Assembly (NCBI GenBank): GCA_037126765.1
Contig: JBBCBC010000033.1
Location: forward strand, 15,018,085-15,082,084
Source of the DNA: Stenogyne calaminthoides
Taxonomy: Eukaryota > Streptophyta > Magnoliopsida > Lamiales > Lamiaceae
Reading direction: 5' to 3'
Length of the DNA: 64,000 nucleotides
This document shows, piece by piece, positions 1 through 10,770 of the stretch. Made by a program: the position numbers and the translations under genes. The notes under the pieces are model-generated. The model did no database searches, had not been told where the DNA came from, and saw nothing but the letters and a program-made list of their open reading frames with translations. Each line of letters opens with the position of its first letter. The first letter of the stretch is position 1.

Positions 1-2303
1 TCACCGAGGTCGGATGGGTCGGAGTTATCTTGATGATTCAAATGAGAAGCACGTGATTGCCTGAGTCAAAGTCTCTGAAGACAATGATCCCGAGCTTTTC
101 GGCTTCAGATTAGCCCAACCGAGCCTCGAGTTTTTTCAGAGATCCCGAGGCGCTGGATCGAGATAATTATCTTCTTGAACCCTCAAGAGAGTTAGTTCAT
201 TTGGTAACTATATGTTCTAGCTACTCAAGTGTGCGGAATGGTTGGCCCTAAGTTTATACTCGTTTTAGCTTTGCTGAAATCTTCCCTTCAATAAAACAAT
301 GATTAAGGTTGTGATCAATTTGATGCAAGTTCAAATGGATTGGTTCCAATCAATATCGATGAACTATGCTTTCGAAAAAAACATGTAACAGAGATAATAA
401 TGCAAAGACAGAGAAAGCAAAACAAAGACAAAGAATTATAGTGGTTCGAGACTCAAGCTCCTACGCCCACTCTCTGATCTTCAGAGAAATTCCTTAACCA
501 CTTCCTAAAGTTTTCTCGCTAACTCACCAGTAGCTACTTTCACTTTTCTACCTTGAGTTTTCTGGCTGACTCACTGCAGCTTACTAACTCAAACGCACAC
601 AAGTGTTCAGACTACCACGAGTAGCTTACTAACTTCTTCTCTAGAGTTTTCTGGCTAACTCACTGTAGCTTACTAACTCTTTACAACTCCAACTCACCAA
701 CAAAACACACACAAACTACCTTAACAAAGGGTTTGGGTTTTTACGGTTTGTTTCAAATAGATGAGATATCCTTTACAATAAGAACAATGTAAAGGCTAGG
801 ATATCTCTACTAAGCTTTGGATATTTCTTATAAATCTAGGCTTAGTGAATGAGCTCTCTCCAATGTGAAACACTTGGGAAATTCTAGGGTTTTCGAGTGC
901 TTCAATTTACAATAATACGAATGTGCTCTTGAGTTGCTTTGAAATTTCCCGTGACCTCTCAATGTAAAGGGTCACTAGTATTTATAGGCAACTTCACCAA
1001 GGTCACTCTTGAAAAACTATCAGTTGGAGGAGATAGTTTCATGAGTTTCCTCTTATGGTGTTTGATGAACGGCTATATTTAGGGTTTGAATACTCCCTTG
1101 CATGTTTTAGGAAATATGCAGTCATGTAGCCAATCACCAATTTTTGCGATGGGAACATAGTACTACTTGACATGATTCAAAGACTTTGTCATTTGTCGAT
1201 TGTCGATAAAAATCTGCCGTTGTCTTCTTCTGATTGGTTCTTATCTTCAGTAAATGTAGACAAACATAACGGCTCTTTTTGGTCAATCTCTCTGAATGAG
1301 ATAACCTTAAACAACACTTAGACTTAGTTTCTTTTGTCTGCATATGAATGTTTTGGGCAATATCTACTTTTCTGAATATTTGCGTTTTTCTCAGTTTTGT
1401 AGTCTTCAAATAGATATTATTCAGTGCCTCTGAACATTAACGGGTTATCTTGGTATTGATATATTCTTTGAGTCTTGATAACTTCTAGAGTCTTGATATC
1501 TTCTGTGTCTTGATATCTTACGAGTCTTGATGTCTTGATGACATCTTTGAGTCTTGATGTCTTCGGTGACATCTCTTGAGTCTTGATGTCTTGATGACTT
1601 CTCTTGAGTCTTGATGTCTTCGATGACATCTTTTGAGTCTTGATGTCTTGATGACATCTTGAGTCTTGATATCTTGATTACTTCTTTGGTCTTGATTTCT
1701 TGACAACTTCTTGAGTCTTGATTTCTTGACAACTTCTTTAAGTCTTGATTTCTTGATTACTTCTTGAGTCTTGATTTCTTGATTTACTTCTTGAGTCTTG
1801 ATTTCTTGACAACTTCTTGAGTCTTGATTTCTTGATTACTTCTTGAGTCTTGATTTCTTGATTACTTTCTGAGTCTTGGTTTTCTTGACAACTTCTTGAG
1901 TCTTGATTTCTTCCGGCCAACTTCATCGAGTCTTGATTTCTTGATTACTTCTTGAGTCTTGATTTCTTGATGACTTACTAAGTCTTCAATTTCTTGACAA
2001 TCTTGAGTCTTGATTTCTTGATTATTTATCGAGTCTTGATTTCTTGAAGAACTTACTAAGTCTTGATTTCTTGATTTTTCTTCGAGTCTTGATTTCTTTA
2101 GCAACTTACTGAGTCTTCAGTTACTTACTGAGTCTTCAGTTTTTAACCTGATCTATATCTGCTGACTATACATGGTGCGAGATAACTTCCTAACACTCTA
2201 TCTTTGAAAACCCGACTCGATCTATCAAGATTATCCTGAACATGTCATACTCAGGGGTTTTGGGATCTAATCAAAACTTCTTTATTAAATTCATCTCCCA
2301 ACA
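1..2303 (-). repeat. LTR of copia element 1 (left copy, first ~80 bp outside window)
   Basis: It aligns along its length with the LTR at 4338-6345, including the run of CTTACTAACTC-type short repeats near 480-700. It ends with CATCTCCCAACA at 2303, the inverted partner of the TGTTGG start seen in sister LTRs. Allowing for the missing start it is about 2.38 kb, some 375 bp longer than the right LTR, and the excess is in the minisatellite at about 1455-2140. CAG/CTG positions are often altered relative to the right copy. It is either the 3' LTR of a deleted element or a later solo LTR. Confidence 0.85.
1455..2140. repeat. Minisatellite inside LTR (GAGTCTTGAT-rich, ~26-29 bp unit)
   Basis: About 25 imperfect units built on GAGTCTTGAT plus TTCTTGA or GTCTTGATGAC occur head to tail. 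Sister LTRs carry a shorter version of the array, for example about 5920-6185. In those copies the unit reads GAGTCTTCAG...GTGACATACT. The minus-strand reading frames through the array, rich in repeated Q-D-S-R, are by-products of the repeat and not genes. Confidence 0.85.
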
Positions 2304-4214
2304 TCAGGTTTTCTAGCCTTTTCCTGAGGTCTGAGCTTTCTTCCCTGAACCTTCAGTTTTTCTGAAACCATAGGTCCTTTACCCTTGTCTAAAAACTCGG
2401 GCGGTTCTTGATGAAGAAGATTAGATGCCACTGGTTTAACAAAGACAGTCTTGGTACTACTAGAAGCAACATTCAGAAGACCTTGTGAGGTTCCCCCTGG
2501 AATGTATCCCAATCCAACTTTTATAGTTGCAGGTCTTTGATAACTCTGAATTTCATCTATCACTTTATATGCAGAATTCAATAGAGCTAACTTCCTCTGT
2601 GCACTATCCTCACATTTCTTTAGAGTTTCATGCTTCTCAAAGAGGTCATTGAACTTCGATTCCGATAAGTTGAATCTCTTTAGTGGATTTCTAATTTTCC
2701 ATTCAGATCTCTATCACCTTCTCTTTTTTTCTCGAGAGTTGTACTTTCGAACATCCAGGTTCATCAAGAGTTCCCATCAATTGAGAAGTGATCTCAGCAT
2801 TTTTAGAGTCTTTCCACATCAGATTCTCAGCAGTCAGTTCCTTGTTCTGCTCTTGAGTTTCAGTGAGTAGTTCTTGTAACACAGAATGGTCCTTCATAAG
2901 ATTCTCAAACGAATCCATCAGGTCAAAGTTAATGTTTAAAGTTAAACTTGAGAACTCATGTGCTTGTGTAGGAGCAACAACAGAGATAGAAGAATTTACC
3001 TCCTCCACAACCATAAGACAGACATCATCACTGTCACTGTCTGAGAAAATTTCATCTGAGGAACTGGAACCTTCTTCAGAATGTTCTTCCTCTTCTGCAA
3101 TCATAGCTTTCTTGCTGGAGATCTTCCTGTCTCTCTTGGCTTGTCTCTCCTTTCTTTCTTTAACACTCAGCTCAGGACAGTCATATTGAAAGTGACCTTT
3201 CTTCTGACAGTTGTAGCATCTGTTGGTATCATCATCCTGATTACTTTCCTCCTTGGTCTTGGAGTCCTTCTTCTTGAATGAGGATCCTTCAGCTTTATGG
3301 TCCTTCCTTTTCTCAGTGTATCTGTCCTCGAACACGAGTCTCTCTTGTACCTGTGATTCCTGTAATATTTCTTATATTTCCCATATCTGCTATTGAGTCT
3401 TTCAAACCTCCTTGCCATCAGTACAAGCTTATCCTTCTGCTCATCCTGATTTTTGGCAAGTGAGTTCTCAGACTCTCTAGTTTTACAGGATTTCTCTTTG
3501 GCATTGAAAGTCGCATTCTTGCTAGATGAAGAATCATCTTTCTTTGTCGATTTCTTAATTTTTCTTGTCAATCACAAACTCATAAGCTTTCAGTTCAGAG
3601 AAGACTTGTTGATATGGCATGGAATCAATATTTTTGGTGTTTTCAATCACCACAATATGTATATCCCATTTCTTAGATAATCCTCTAAGAATTTCCAGTG
3701 CCACTTCTCTCTGTGGGTATCTTTTCCCAAGAGCACTCAGATCATTCATGATGCTAGTGAATCTGACCTCAAGTTTGTCAATGGATTCACTATCTTCCAT
3801 TTCAAAGCTATCAAACTTTCCAATAGCAACAGAAAGTTTATTTTCCTTAATATGATTTGTGCCTTGACACATAACAACAAGTGTGTCCCATATTTCTTTT
3901 GCAGTTTCACAGTGAGAAATCATCCCCATAACACCATCATCAATAGTGCTATACAAAGTATCTTTAGCAATATAGTCCAGATTGACTAACTTTCTCTCAT
4001 CAGGAGTAAGTTGATCATCAGGCTTTAGAAATTCATCTCTGGGATCATTCCTCTCAGTATCAGTGATTCTGGGATTCACAACAGTAAATTTGAATGGTCC
4101 TTCAGAAACCACTCTCCACATTCTTTCATGTTTTGAATACAGATGAGCCTGCATTCTCAATCTCCGTAGGTCATAGCTCTCAACAAAGAACACAGGAAGT
4201 TTCTTAGAAGGCAT
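2304..4214 (-). pseudogene. Copia gag (UBN2-type capsid plus CCHC zinc knuckle), frameshifted
   Basis: Translation starts at 4214 (MPSKKLPVFF...). The first frame (4214-3555) holds the copia gag capsid region, about 219 residues, with the family-typical stretch around EIWDTL and the charged segment that follows. The reading then moves to a second frame (about 3571-3335) and a third (3335-2703). The third contains a CCHC knuckle of the form C-x2-C-x4-H-x4-C (CYNCQKKGHFQYDC) near 3160-3215, followed by an acidic, coiled-coil-like tail. Gag packages element RNA into virus-like particles in the cytoplasm. The two frame changes could be real decay or consensus errors. The region stops at the LTR junction at 2303/2304, where protease would be expected further on. 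Confidence 0.85.
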
Positions 4215-4323
4215 GATGACTGAGCCTTGTAAGATATCAGCAAATAGATCTATTCAGTAGACCACCAAAGTCTTTCAGCAAAAAGACTATGGCTACCAAA
4301 GCAATTGGTCAAAATGAACCACT

Positions 4324-4335
4324 GCTCCGATACCA
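4324..4335 (-). promoter_or_regulatory. Primer binding site of element 1
   Basis: The minus strand reads TGGTATCGGAGC two bases from the LTR end. The expected copia site, complementary to the 3' end of initiator tRNA-Met, is TGGTATCAGAGC. The single difference lies in the CAG triplet. Confidence 0.85.
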
Positions 4336-4337
4336 CT

Positions 4338-6345
4338 TGTTGGTCCCGGTGCTAACTAGTCTCACACGTGTATGGGGGGGAATACACGTGTTCAATGATT
4401 TTTAAAACTTTTCTTTCACTGAGGTCAGATGGGTCAGGTTATCCTGATGATTTTACCCTGAGAAGCACGGATTGCCCTGAGTCAAAGTCTACAGAGACAA
4501 TGATCCTGAGCTGCTTTCAGAAGCTTCAGATTAATTTTAACCGAGCCCGAGTTTATCGAGATCCCGAGGCGCTGATCGATAATTATCTTCTCGAACCCTC
4601 GATGAGAGTTAGTTCGGGCCAGTAACTATTTGTTCGAGATACTCAAGTGTGCGGAATGGTTGGCCCTAAGTTTATACTGCTTTTTAAATTTTGGCCGGAA
4701 AATCTTCCTTCAATAAAATAAAGGATTAAGGTCATTATCGGTTTGATGCAAGTTCAAATTGGATTGGTTCCAATCAATATCGATGAACTATGCTTTCAAA
4801 GAAAAAACATGCAACAAATAATAATGCAAAGATGAAAAGCAAAACAACACAAAGAATTATAGTGGTTCGTAGACTCAAGCTCCTACGTCCACTCTCTCTC
4901 GATCTTCGTGAGAAATTCCTTAACCACTTCCTAAAGCTTTACATTAACTCACTCAGTAGCTTTTACTCACTTTTCTACCTTGAGTTTTCTGGCTGACCAC
5001 TGCAGGCTTACTAACTCAAACACACACAAGTATTCAGACTACCACAAGTAGCTTACTAACTTCTTCTCTAGAGAGTTTTCGCTAACTCACTGTAGCTTAC
5101 TAACTCTTTACAACTCTAACTCACCAACAAAACACACACAAACTACCTTAACAAAGGGTTTGGGTTTTGGGTTGGTTTCCAACTAGGGTGAGATATCCTT
5201 TACAATAAGAACAAATGCAAAGGCTAGGATATCTCTTCTAAGTTTTGGATATATCTATCACTCTAGGCTTAGAATAGTGAGCTATCTCCAATGTGAAACA
5301 CTTGGGAAATTCTAGGGGTTTTCGAGTGCTTCAATTTGCAATAATACGAATGAGCTCTTGAGTTGCTTTGAAATTTCCCGTGACCTCTCAATGTAAAGGG
5401 TCACTGGTATTTATAGGCAACCTTCACCAAGATCACTCTTAAAAAATTATCCGTTGGAGGAGATAGTATCAAGGGTTTCCTCTTCTGGTGTTTGATGAAT
5501 GACTATATTTAGGGTTTGAATACTCCATTGCATGTTTTAGGAAATATGCAGTCATGTAGCCAATCACCAATTTTTGTAGTCTGGAACTTAAGATTACCGA
5601 CATGATTCAGTATCCCGTCGCTTTCAAAGGTCGAAGAAAGTACAGTGTTGTCTTCCTCTGATTGGTTCTTGTCTTCAGTGAATGTAGACAAACAAAATGG
5701 CTCTTTTTGGTCAATCTCTCTGAATGAGACAACCTTAATCAACACTTAGACTTAGTTCCTTTTGTGTGCATATGAATGTTTTGGGCAATATCTACTTTTT
5801 CTCAATATTTGCGTTTTCTCGGTTTTTGTAGTCTTCGAGATAGATTATATTCATTGCCTTTCCTAACATTCAGTTATAATCGAGTATTCAAGATTCATCT
5901 TCTTCGCCACTATTACTCGGGTCTTGATATCTTCTGAGTCTTCAGTGTCTTCAGTGACATACTGAGTCTTCAATGTCTTCAGTGACATCTTTGAGTCTTG
6001 ATGACATACCGAGTCTTCAGGTCTTGAAAGAACTTCATCGAGTCTTCATGTCTTGAGTCTTATAAGTGTCTTGATGACATCTTGAGTCTTGATATCTTGA
6101 CTTTATTGAGTCTTTAGTGTCTTCAGTGACATATTGAGTCTTCAGTGTCTTCGATGACATCTTGAGTCTTGATGTCTTGAAAGATCTAACCCCGATCTAT
6201 ATCTCTGCGACTATACATAGTACAGATAACTTCCTGAAAAATCTATACTGAAACCTGACTCAGTCTATCAAGATTATCCTGAACATGTCATACTCAGGGT
6301 TTTTGGGATCTAATCAAAACTTCTTTATTAAATTCATCTCCCAAC
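4338..6345 (-). repeat. LTR of copia element 1 (5' LTR)
   Basis: It is 2,008 bp with TGTTGG at the left and CCAACA at the right edge, so the termini are inverted. Sequence downstream, inward of 4338, is the primer site, which makes this the 5' LTR on the minus strand. The minisatellite part (about 5920-6185) is short here. It is closely related to the LTR at 51226-53187 and more distantly to 26330-28264. Confidence 0.9.
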
Positions 6346-7729
6346 ATTGTATATTCAGTACTGAAGAATTTATCCTCATGTAGGTCCTATTCGGCGCATC
6401 ATAGTGCACTAGTGTAATCTCTTGGTCAAAACAAGTCAATCTGAGCCTTACACTTCAATCTTTCATGATGGATTGTTCATTTCCATTTGGGTTGTGAATT
6501 TGTACTTAGTGATCTTCCGTGATCTGGTATCACCAAATTAACTACAATGTAACACGTACTATTTATTGAACAAGTTTCTAACAAATATATATAACATTCA
6601 ATCATATTTAATGCAACAGTGATAAATAATTTATTTTAGTAAATAAATAAGAAATTCAGTTTGGTTATACAAAGTAAAAAGCATATTGTCCAGTATAACC
6701 CCAACACTGAGGCTACCACGTGGCACCTCAAGAAGAGAAAGTTTGGTACCTCTAACCTATAAATAGGGGTCCAAACTCATTCATTCAATCATTCTAGAAG
6801 ACAATGATTAGGACGAGCAAAGATGGAAAGAGCTAAGGTGACCTCAAGACTCTCTGCAATCGTTCTTGAAGATTTGTAGCAACTTCAAGGTATTCTTCAT
6901 ACAAAGCATCCAAAAACTGCGTTCGATCAGAGATCAAGGTGCTGAGCCCCTTCGACCAAATGTTTCTTCAAATGTGTTCTTCACCCACCCTTTGAATTTT
7001 TGAAGACGTTCTTCATCAGCTTCAAGTGTTCTTCGTGCAACTCATTCATTAACAACATTCTATCAGAGATAAAGGTGCTAAGCCCCTCCGACTAGACATT
7101 TTCTTCAGAAGTGTTCTTCAAGACTCTTGAAAATTCGAAGACATTCTTCACCAGCTTCAAAGTGTTTGCATGGAAATCGTCCAGAAATGACACCTGGTCC
7201 AGGATAAGGCTCAAAATCCTCCAATCCGGAGTTTCTCCTAAGGCGTTCTTCGTTCAACCCTTACAGATTCGAGGATCTTCATCCAGCATTCGAAGGCCTC
7301 CATCCAGAAAGTCTTTAAAAGTCACGTTCAATCCAAAACAAGATGTTAAGTCCTTAGATTAATGTGTCAAATCCTCAACTTCAACTCCGGACAAGATTAA
7401 GGCGAGGACCGTTCAAAAAAGTCATCCAAGTCAAAGTCAAAGTCAACGAAGAGAAGAGTCCGATGAATAAATTAGAGATTGAACCTACTAAATTCAAGAA
7501 ATCATATTGTAAAGCGACTTCCATGTTTTCAAATTAAGTTCATGAGATCGTATTTATAGAAGCAATTTTGAGTGTTTTGTTTCCGTTTAATAGATTAAAT
7601 AAGTTGTAACTTGAAAAGATGGTGTTTTTGGTAGCTTACAAACCTTTTTCAAATATTATTAACTTCTTTTGCAAACACTATCAATTTTTCTTCAAATTCT
7701 TTTACAAACGCTATCAAGTTTTACTATTA
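6346..7729. other. Repeat-derived, LTR-like block without a recognised gene
   Basis: No coding region is convincing. A TATA-like box (CTATAAATAGGGG) near 6758 is followed by a region rich in GTTCTTC/CTTCAAG words. A unit containing ATCAGAGAT...AAGGTGCT...AGCCCC occurs at about 6926 and 7062 (period about 136 bp), with a weaker third copy near 7190. This resembles the R/U5 part of a plant LTR, but I could not place termini or a target duplication. Confidence 0.4.
6756..6767 (+). promoter_or_regulatory. TATA-box-like site in LTR-like block
   Basis: CCTATAAATAGG stands in a locally GC-richer stretch just upstream of the tandem repeats. It is a good match to a plant TATA box, but its transcription is not shown. 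Confidence 0.4.
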
Positions 7730-8094
7730 ATCAGTTTTTCCATAATCACCATTTTCAACTTATTGACTGGAAAAATTATTCACACAACATATTTATAGAA
7801 AAATTAAAAATTTTAATAACCATGAAAAGTAATCATTAGGGGTATATATGAGATAATGATCGGTGAAAATGTCAAAACGACATGTATTATGTAAATAATA
7901 TAAAAGACTGAAATGAGTATGACATCTAATTTTAATGGGAGGAAGTAATTTAGAATAAAAATACACACAAATAATATTAAAATATAAAAATTATACCTGT
8001 AATTAAATTAATTAAATATTTAAAATATTTCAGTTAAAATTAATTAAAAAATTTATTTTAAATCCCACGTAGTACGCGGGGTTACGTCTTAGTA
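7730..8094 (+). mobile_element. Helitron-like fragment A (3' end)
   Basis: About 350 bp matches, in reverse complement, the segment at 62835-63215. It ends with a GC-rich imperfect hairpin (CCCACGTAGTACGCGGGG at about 8064) and then TTACGTCTTAGT. The sister copy has the canonical CTAG terminus here, so this end is slightly mutated. The left boundary is approximate. Confidence 0.6.
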
Positions 8095-8175
8095 ATTTGA
8101 TAATGTGAATGTCGAATATGTCACCTAAGACAAAAAAAATATTATGCAATATTGCATACTATGATTTATGTGCAA

Positions 8176-8949
8176 CTAGTTTAGTACCCGCGTATTACGC
8201 GGTTCTTTAATTAAAAAAACTATATGCATAATATATAATATATTTAATAATAAAAAATATAATTATGTGCATAAATGCACTAAAAATGAATTAATGATTA
8301 TTTATGGTGTATATTAGTATATTTACTTAAATAGTTATTGGAATAAAATTATTGTGTCAAATTCTACCTATTATGCATTTGATTCACGAATTCTGGACTT
8401 AAATTTGATATATATTTTTTTTCTTTCAGTCTTAAAAAATCAAGAATTGATGAAGAAAGAGTTTGCAAATAAGTTGTAGAATTGGTGGGGAAAAAAAGAT
8501 TGTGCTTAGTATATAAAAACTAACGAAAATGTCTTTTTAAAAATTAAGTGTGGCGCACATGTATAAAATCGGGAAAAAATTGGCTTGAAAAATTAGTTCG
8601 GTGTTCTAAATGTAATAAAATAATAGTTTGTATAGTTTAATGCAACAAAAAATAGTTAAGCGGTTTATGTACAATTCCAGTGATAGTTTAGTGAGTTTAG
8701 TGCAATTAGGCATAAATATGATGTAAGAGGTGCAATGTTCAAATCTTAGTTATTGTAATTTTTTTAATTAAACTACACATTAAAATGTCACATGGATGTC
8801 ATATACTAACTACAAACCAATAGAAAAATGACACATCAATACAATAAAATGTGACAACTCATCCAAATTAACCTCAAGATGACACATCATCCAAATTAAC
8901 CACAAAAAGACACATCATCAAAATGAACTCTCTATTAGTAATATAGGGA
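8176..8949 (-). mobile_element. Non-autonomous Helitron B, both ends visible
   Basis: On the minus strand it starts TCCCTATATTACTAATAGAG (right edge, 8949) and ends CTAG (left edge, 8176). The perfect hairpin CCGCGTAATACGCGG lies about 10 bases before CTAG. The flanking bases are A before the 5' end and T after the 3' end, as expected for Helitron insertion between A and T. The 774-bp interior is AT-rich and non-coding, with several short GACACATCATC repeats near 8830-8920. Confidence 0.75.
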
Positions 8950-10042
8950 TAGGGGATTTAGCCCAAATCTTAGATTTTTTAATTCGCGGGTTAGGCCCGC
9001 TTCTCCCGTCTTCTAGATTTTTTCGTCTTTGCAACAGACGCGGCGATCAGATCAGATCTCGTTGGTTTTCACAGCGGCGCATTCTGGGGTTTCTCTTCTC
9101 TTGTTCTTCTTTTTCTTTTTTTCTCTTTCATATTCAGATTCTTCCATATTCCTCTCGATTTCTTCAATTTTCTCATCCTTGTAAATTTACAGGTCCTTCC
9201 GTTCTTTTTCCTCTCGATTTTTTAATGCAATTTTTCAGATCCTTCTGCACTCTTCTCACATTGTTCTTTAAATCTGTAATTTTGGACTGAGATTCGCGCT
9301 TGGACTGATTTTTGTTCATGTGGTAACATGTTTTTATTCATAGCGTAATATTTTTTTGTTCATGTAGTAATAAATGTTTTTTTAGTAATAATTGTATACG
9401 TATCTTTCATAATACTATGTGAATACTCATGTGTTACCATATGAACAGTAATGTGTTACCTGTGACCTATGTGTTACCTTATGAACATTCATGTGTTACG
9501 ATATGTTTTAATCCGTGTTACGTAAAATATGAAGTTTTTTCAGTATAACAATGCAATAACATTTACTTATCCATTCAGTAGCACATGGAGAGTGATAATG
9601 TATATTTTTTTTTTAAATAATGTAATTTTTATTTCACGTAGTAATACATTTCGTTTCTATAAATATCACATTTTTTTTCATGTAGTAATACGTAGATGTA
9701 CTAACACACAAAACTTGACAAAAATAAAAAAATATTTAAAAATTATGTACTCAATAAGAATTGAACCTACGATCAAATACATTAACAATTTAAATATTAT
9801 GTACTCAATAAGAATTGAATTTGCGATCAAATACATTAACAATAAACCAAAAACCATTAAGCTACAACACAAATTTGATAAATATATCATTCTATAAATA
9901 TATAAGCAGCCCAAAAATATGTCCAACCTGAAGTCCACATCCCACAGCCCCTGCCCGCCCTTCTTGACCCGACCCACGCCTAACCCACGAGGTTTTTTGA
10001 TTAATTTGTCCAATTTATGTTGTATTGCACATATCTATAATA
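8950..10042. other. Intergenic, no supported gene
   Basis: A GC-richer stretch at about 8985-9190 (GCGGCGATCAGATC, then a CT-rich tract) looks like a plant 5' UTR or exon remnant but has no usable frame. From 9310 the DNA is AT-rich, with repeated ATGTGTTAC words. A 54-bp near-perfect tandem duplication lies at 9742-9850. Confidence 0.5.
9742..9850. repeat. 54-bp tandem duplication
   Basis: The unit starting ATTATGTACTCAATAAGAAT and ending CATTAACAAT occurs twice, at 9742 and 9796, with a few substitutions. The open frames over it are short and repeat-driven. Confidence 0.8.
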
Positions 10043-10338
10043 CTCCCTCCATCCCTTACTAATTTCCACACTTTACTTTTTGGACCGTCCCTTATCAATT
10101 TGCACACCTTAAAATGAAAAAGAATCTTACAATCTACACCCTCAATATCTCCATCTCACAATCTACACCTTCCATTCCCTTTAAAAAACCAATAAAACAC
10201 CAAAAAGTTACTTTTTTTAATATGTGTGTCAATTTTAATACAATATTTTACCGAGTCTCTCATCGCCTAAATGTCCACGCAGGATTTTATGACTGTTAAA
10301 TTAAAGAACCACTTACCAATTATCAATAAATTATGGAG
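10043..10338. mobile_element. Stowaway-like MITE upstream of the peptidase gene
   Basis: The left end CTCCCTCCATCCCTTACTAA is preceded by TA and matches the plant Stowaway/mariner terminus. The right end ATTATGGAG is followed by TA but is a weaker terminal repeat. It is about 296 bp and non-coding. The element lies about 430 bp before the start codon of the next gene. Confidence 0.55.
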
Positions 10339-10770
10339 TAATGAGGTCAGCGCATATGTCAATTGATATGGTTTTCTCGTAATAAGTGTCAAAGCAAAGG
10401 GCATACATGGATGGTGCTCTATTATTACTCTCATTCAACGCATTTAGATTCCATTCAACTCAATATTTTTCTCCTCCTCCGTTTCCGCGTTTTCTCCTAC
10501 CCCTCCCCGGAAAAGCTCCACTCTGCCGCCACTGCTCCCGCCGCTAGGGTTTTGCTTTTCCGCAGTAATCACCTTCACCACCCTCGGTCTCCACCCCCAC
10601 CACCACTGATCTAGCCCTACTTTTCAATTCCCCCCCTTTTCTTCCGATTCATTACTAATTTCAATTACGATGGCGTTATTGGCTTGTTAGGGCTCTCTTT
10701 CAGCTCACAGTTTATCACAACCCCCGAAATTTTCATTTATTTCTTGATCAGTTTATTACAATTTGCCGTT

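Larger units (their letters stand above)
1..6345 (-). mobile_element. Ty1/copia (SIRE-type) element, reduced: LTR - gag - LTR
   Basis: The element lies on the minus strand. Its 5' LTR is at the right (4338-6345), followed leftward by a tRNA-iMet type primer site and a gag region, which ends abruptly against a second LTR-type sequence (1-2303). Protease, integrase, RT, RNase H, the downstream extra ORF and the polypurine tract are all missing between gag and the left LTR. Against the full element at 14914-28264, the missing part equals about 7.45 kb. The left LTR starts about 80 bp outside the window, judged by alignment with 4338-4416. The junction falls exactly at an LTR terminus, so the left LTR may instead be a separate solo or nested insertion inside a longer element. 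The family assignment rests on LTR length, primer site and gag similarity to the two large elements in this window. Confidence 0.8.

Noticed and set aside
1417..2104. Several minus-strand frames rich in repeated Q-D-S-R
   Set aside because: They are translations of the LTR minisatellite; the frames exist because the repeat unit lacks stops, not because of coding selection.
1455..2140. CRISPR-like regular repeat
   Set aside because: There are no unique spacers of constant length, the units are degenerate, and the setting is a plant LTR.
8985..9190. Possible first exon of a gene
   Set aside because: GC-rich then CT-rich, resembling a plant 5' UTR, but no start codon with a continuing frame or splice partner could be followed.
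10363..10614. 83-codon plus-strand frame before the peptidase gene
   Set aside because: Proline-rich, with no recognisable domain; it fits 5' UTR or promoter sequence of the peptidase gene.
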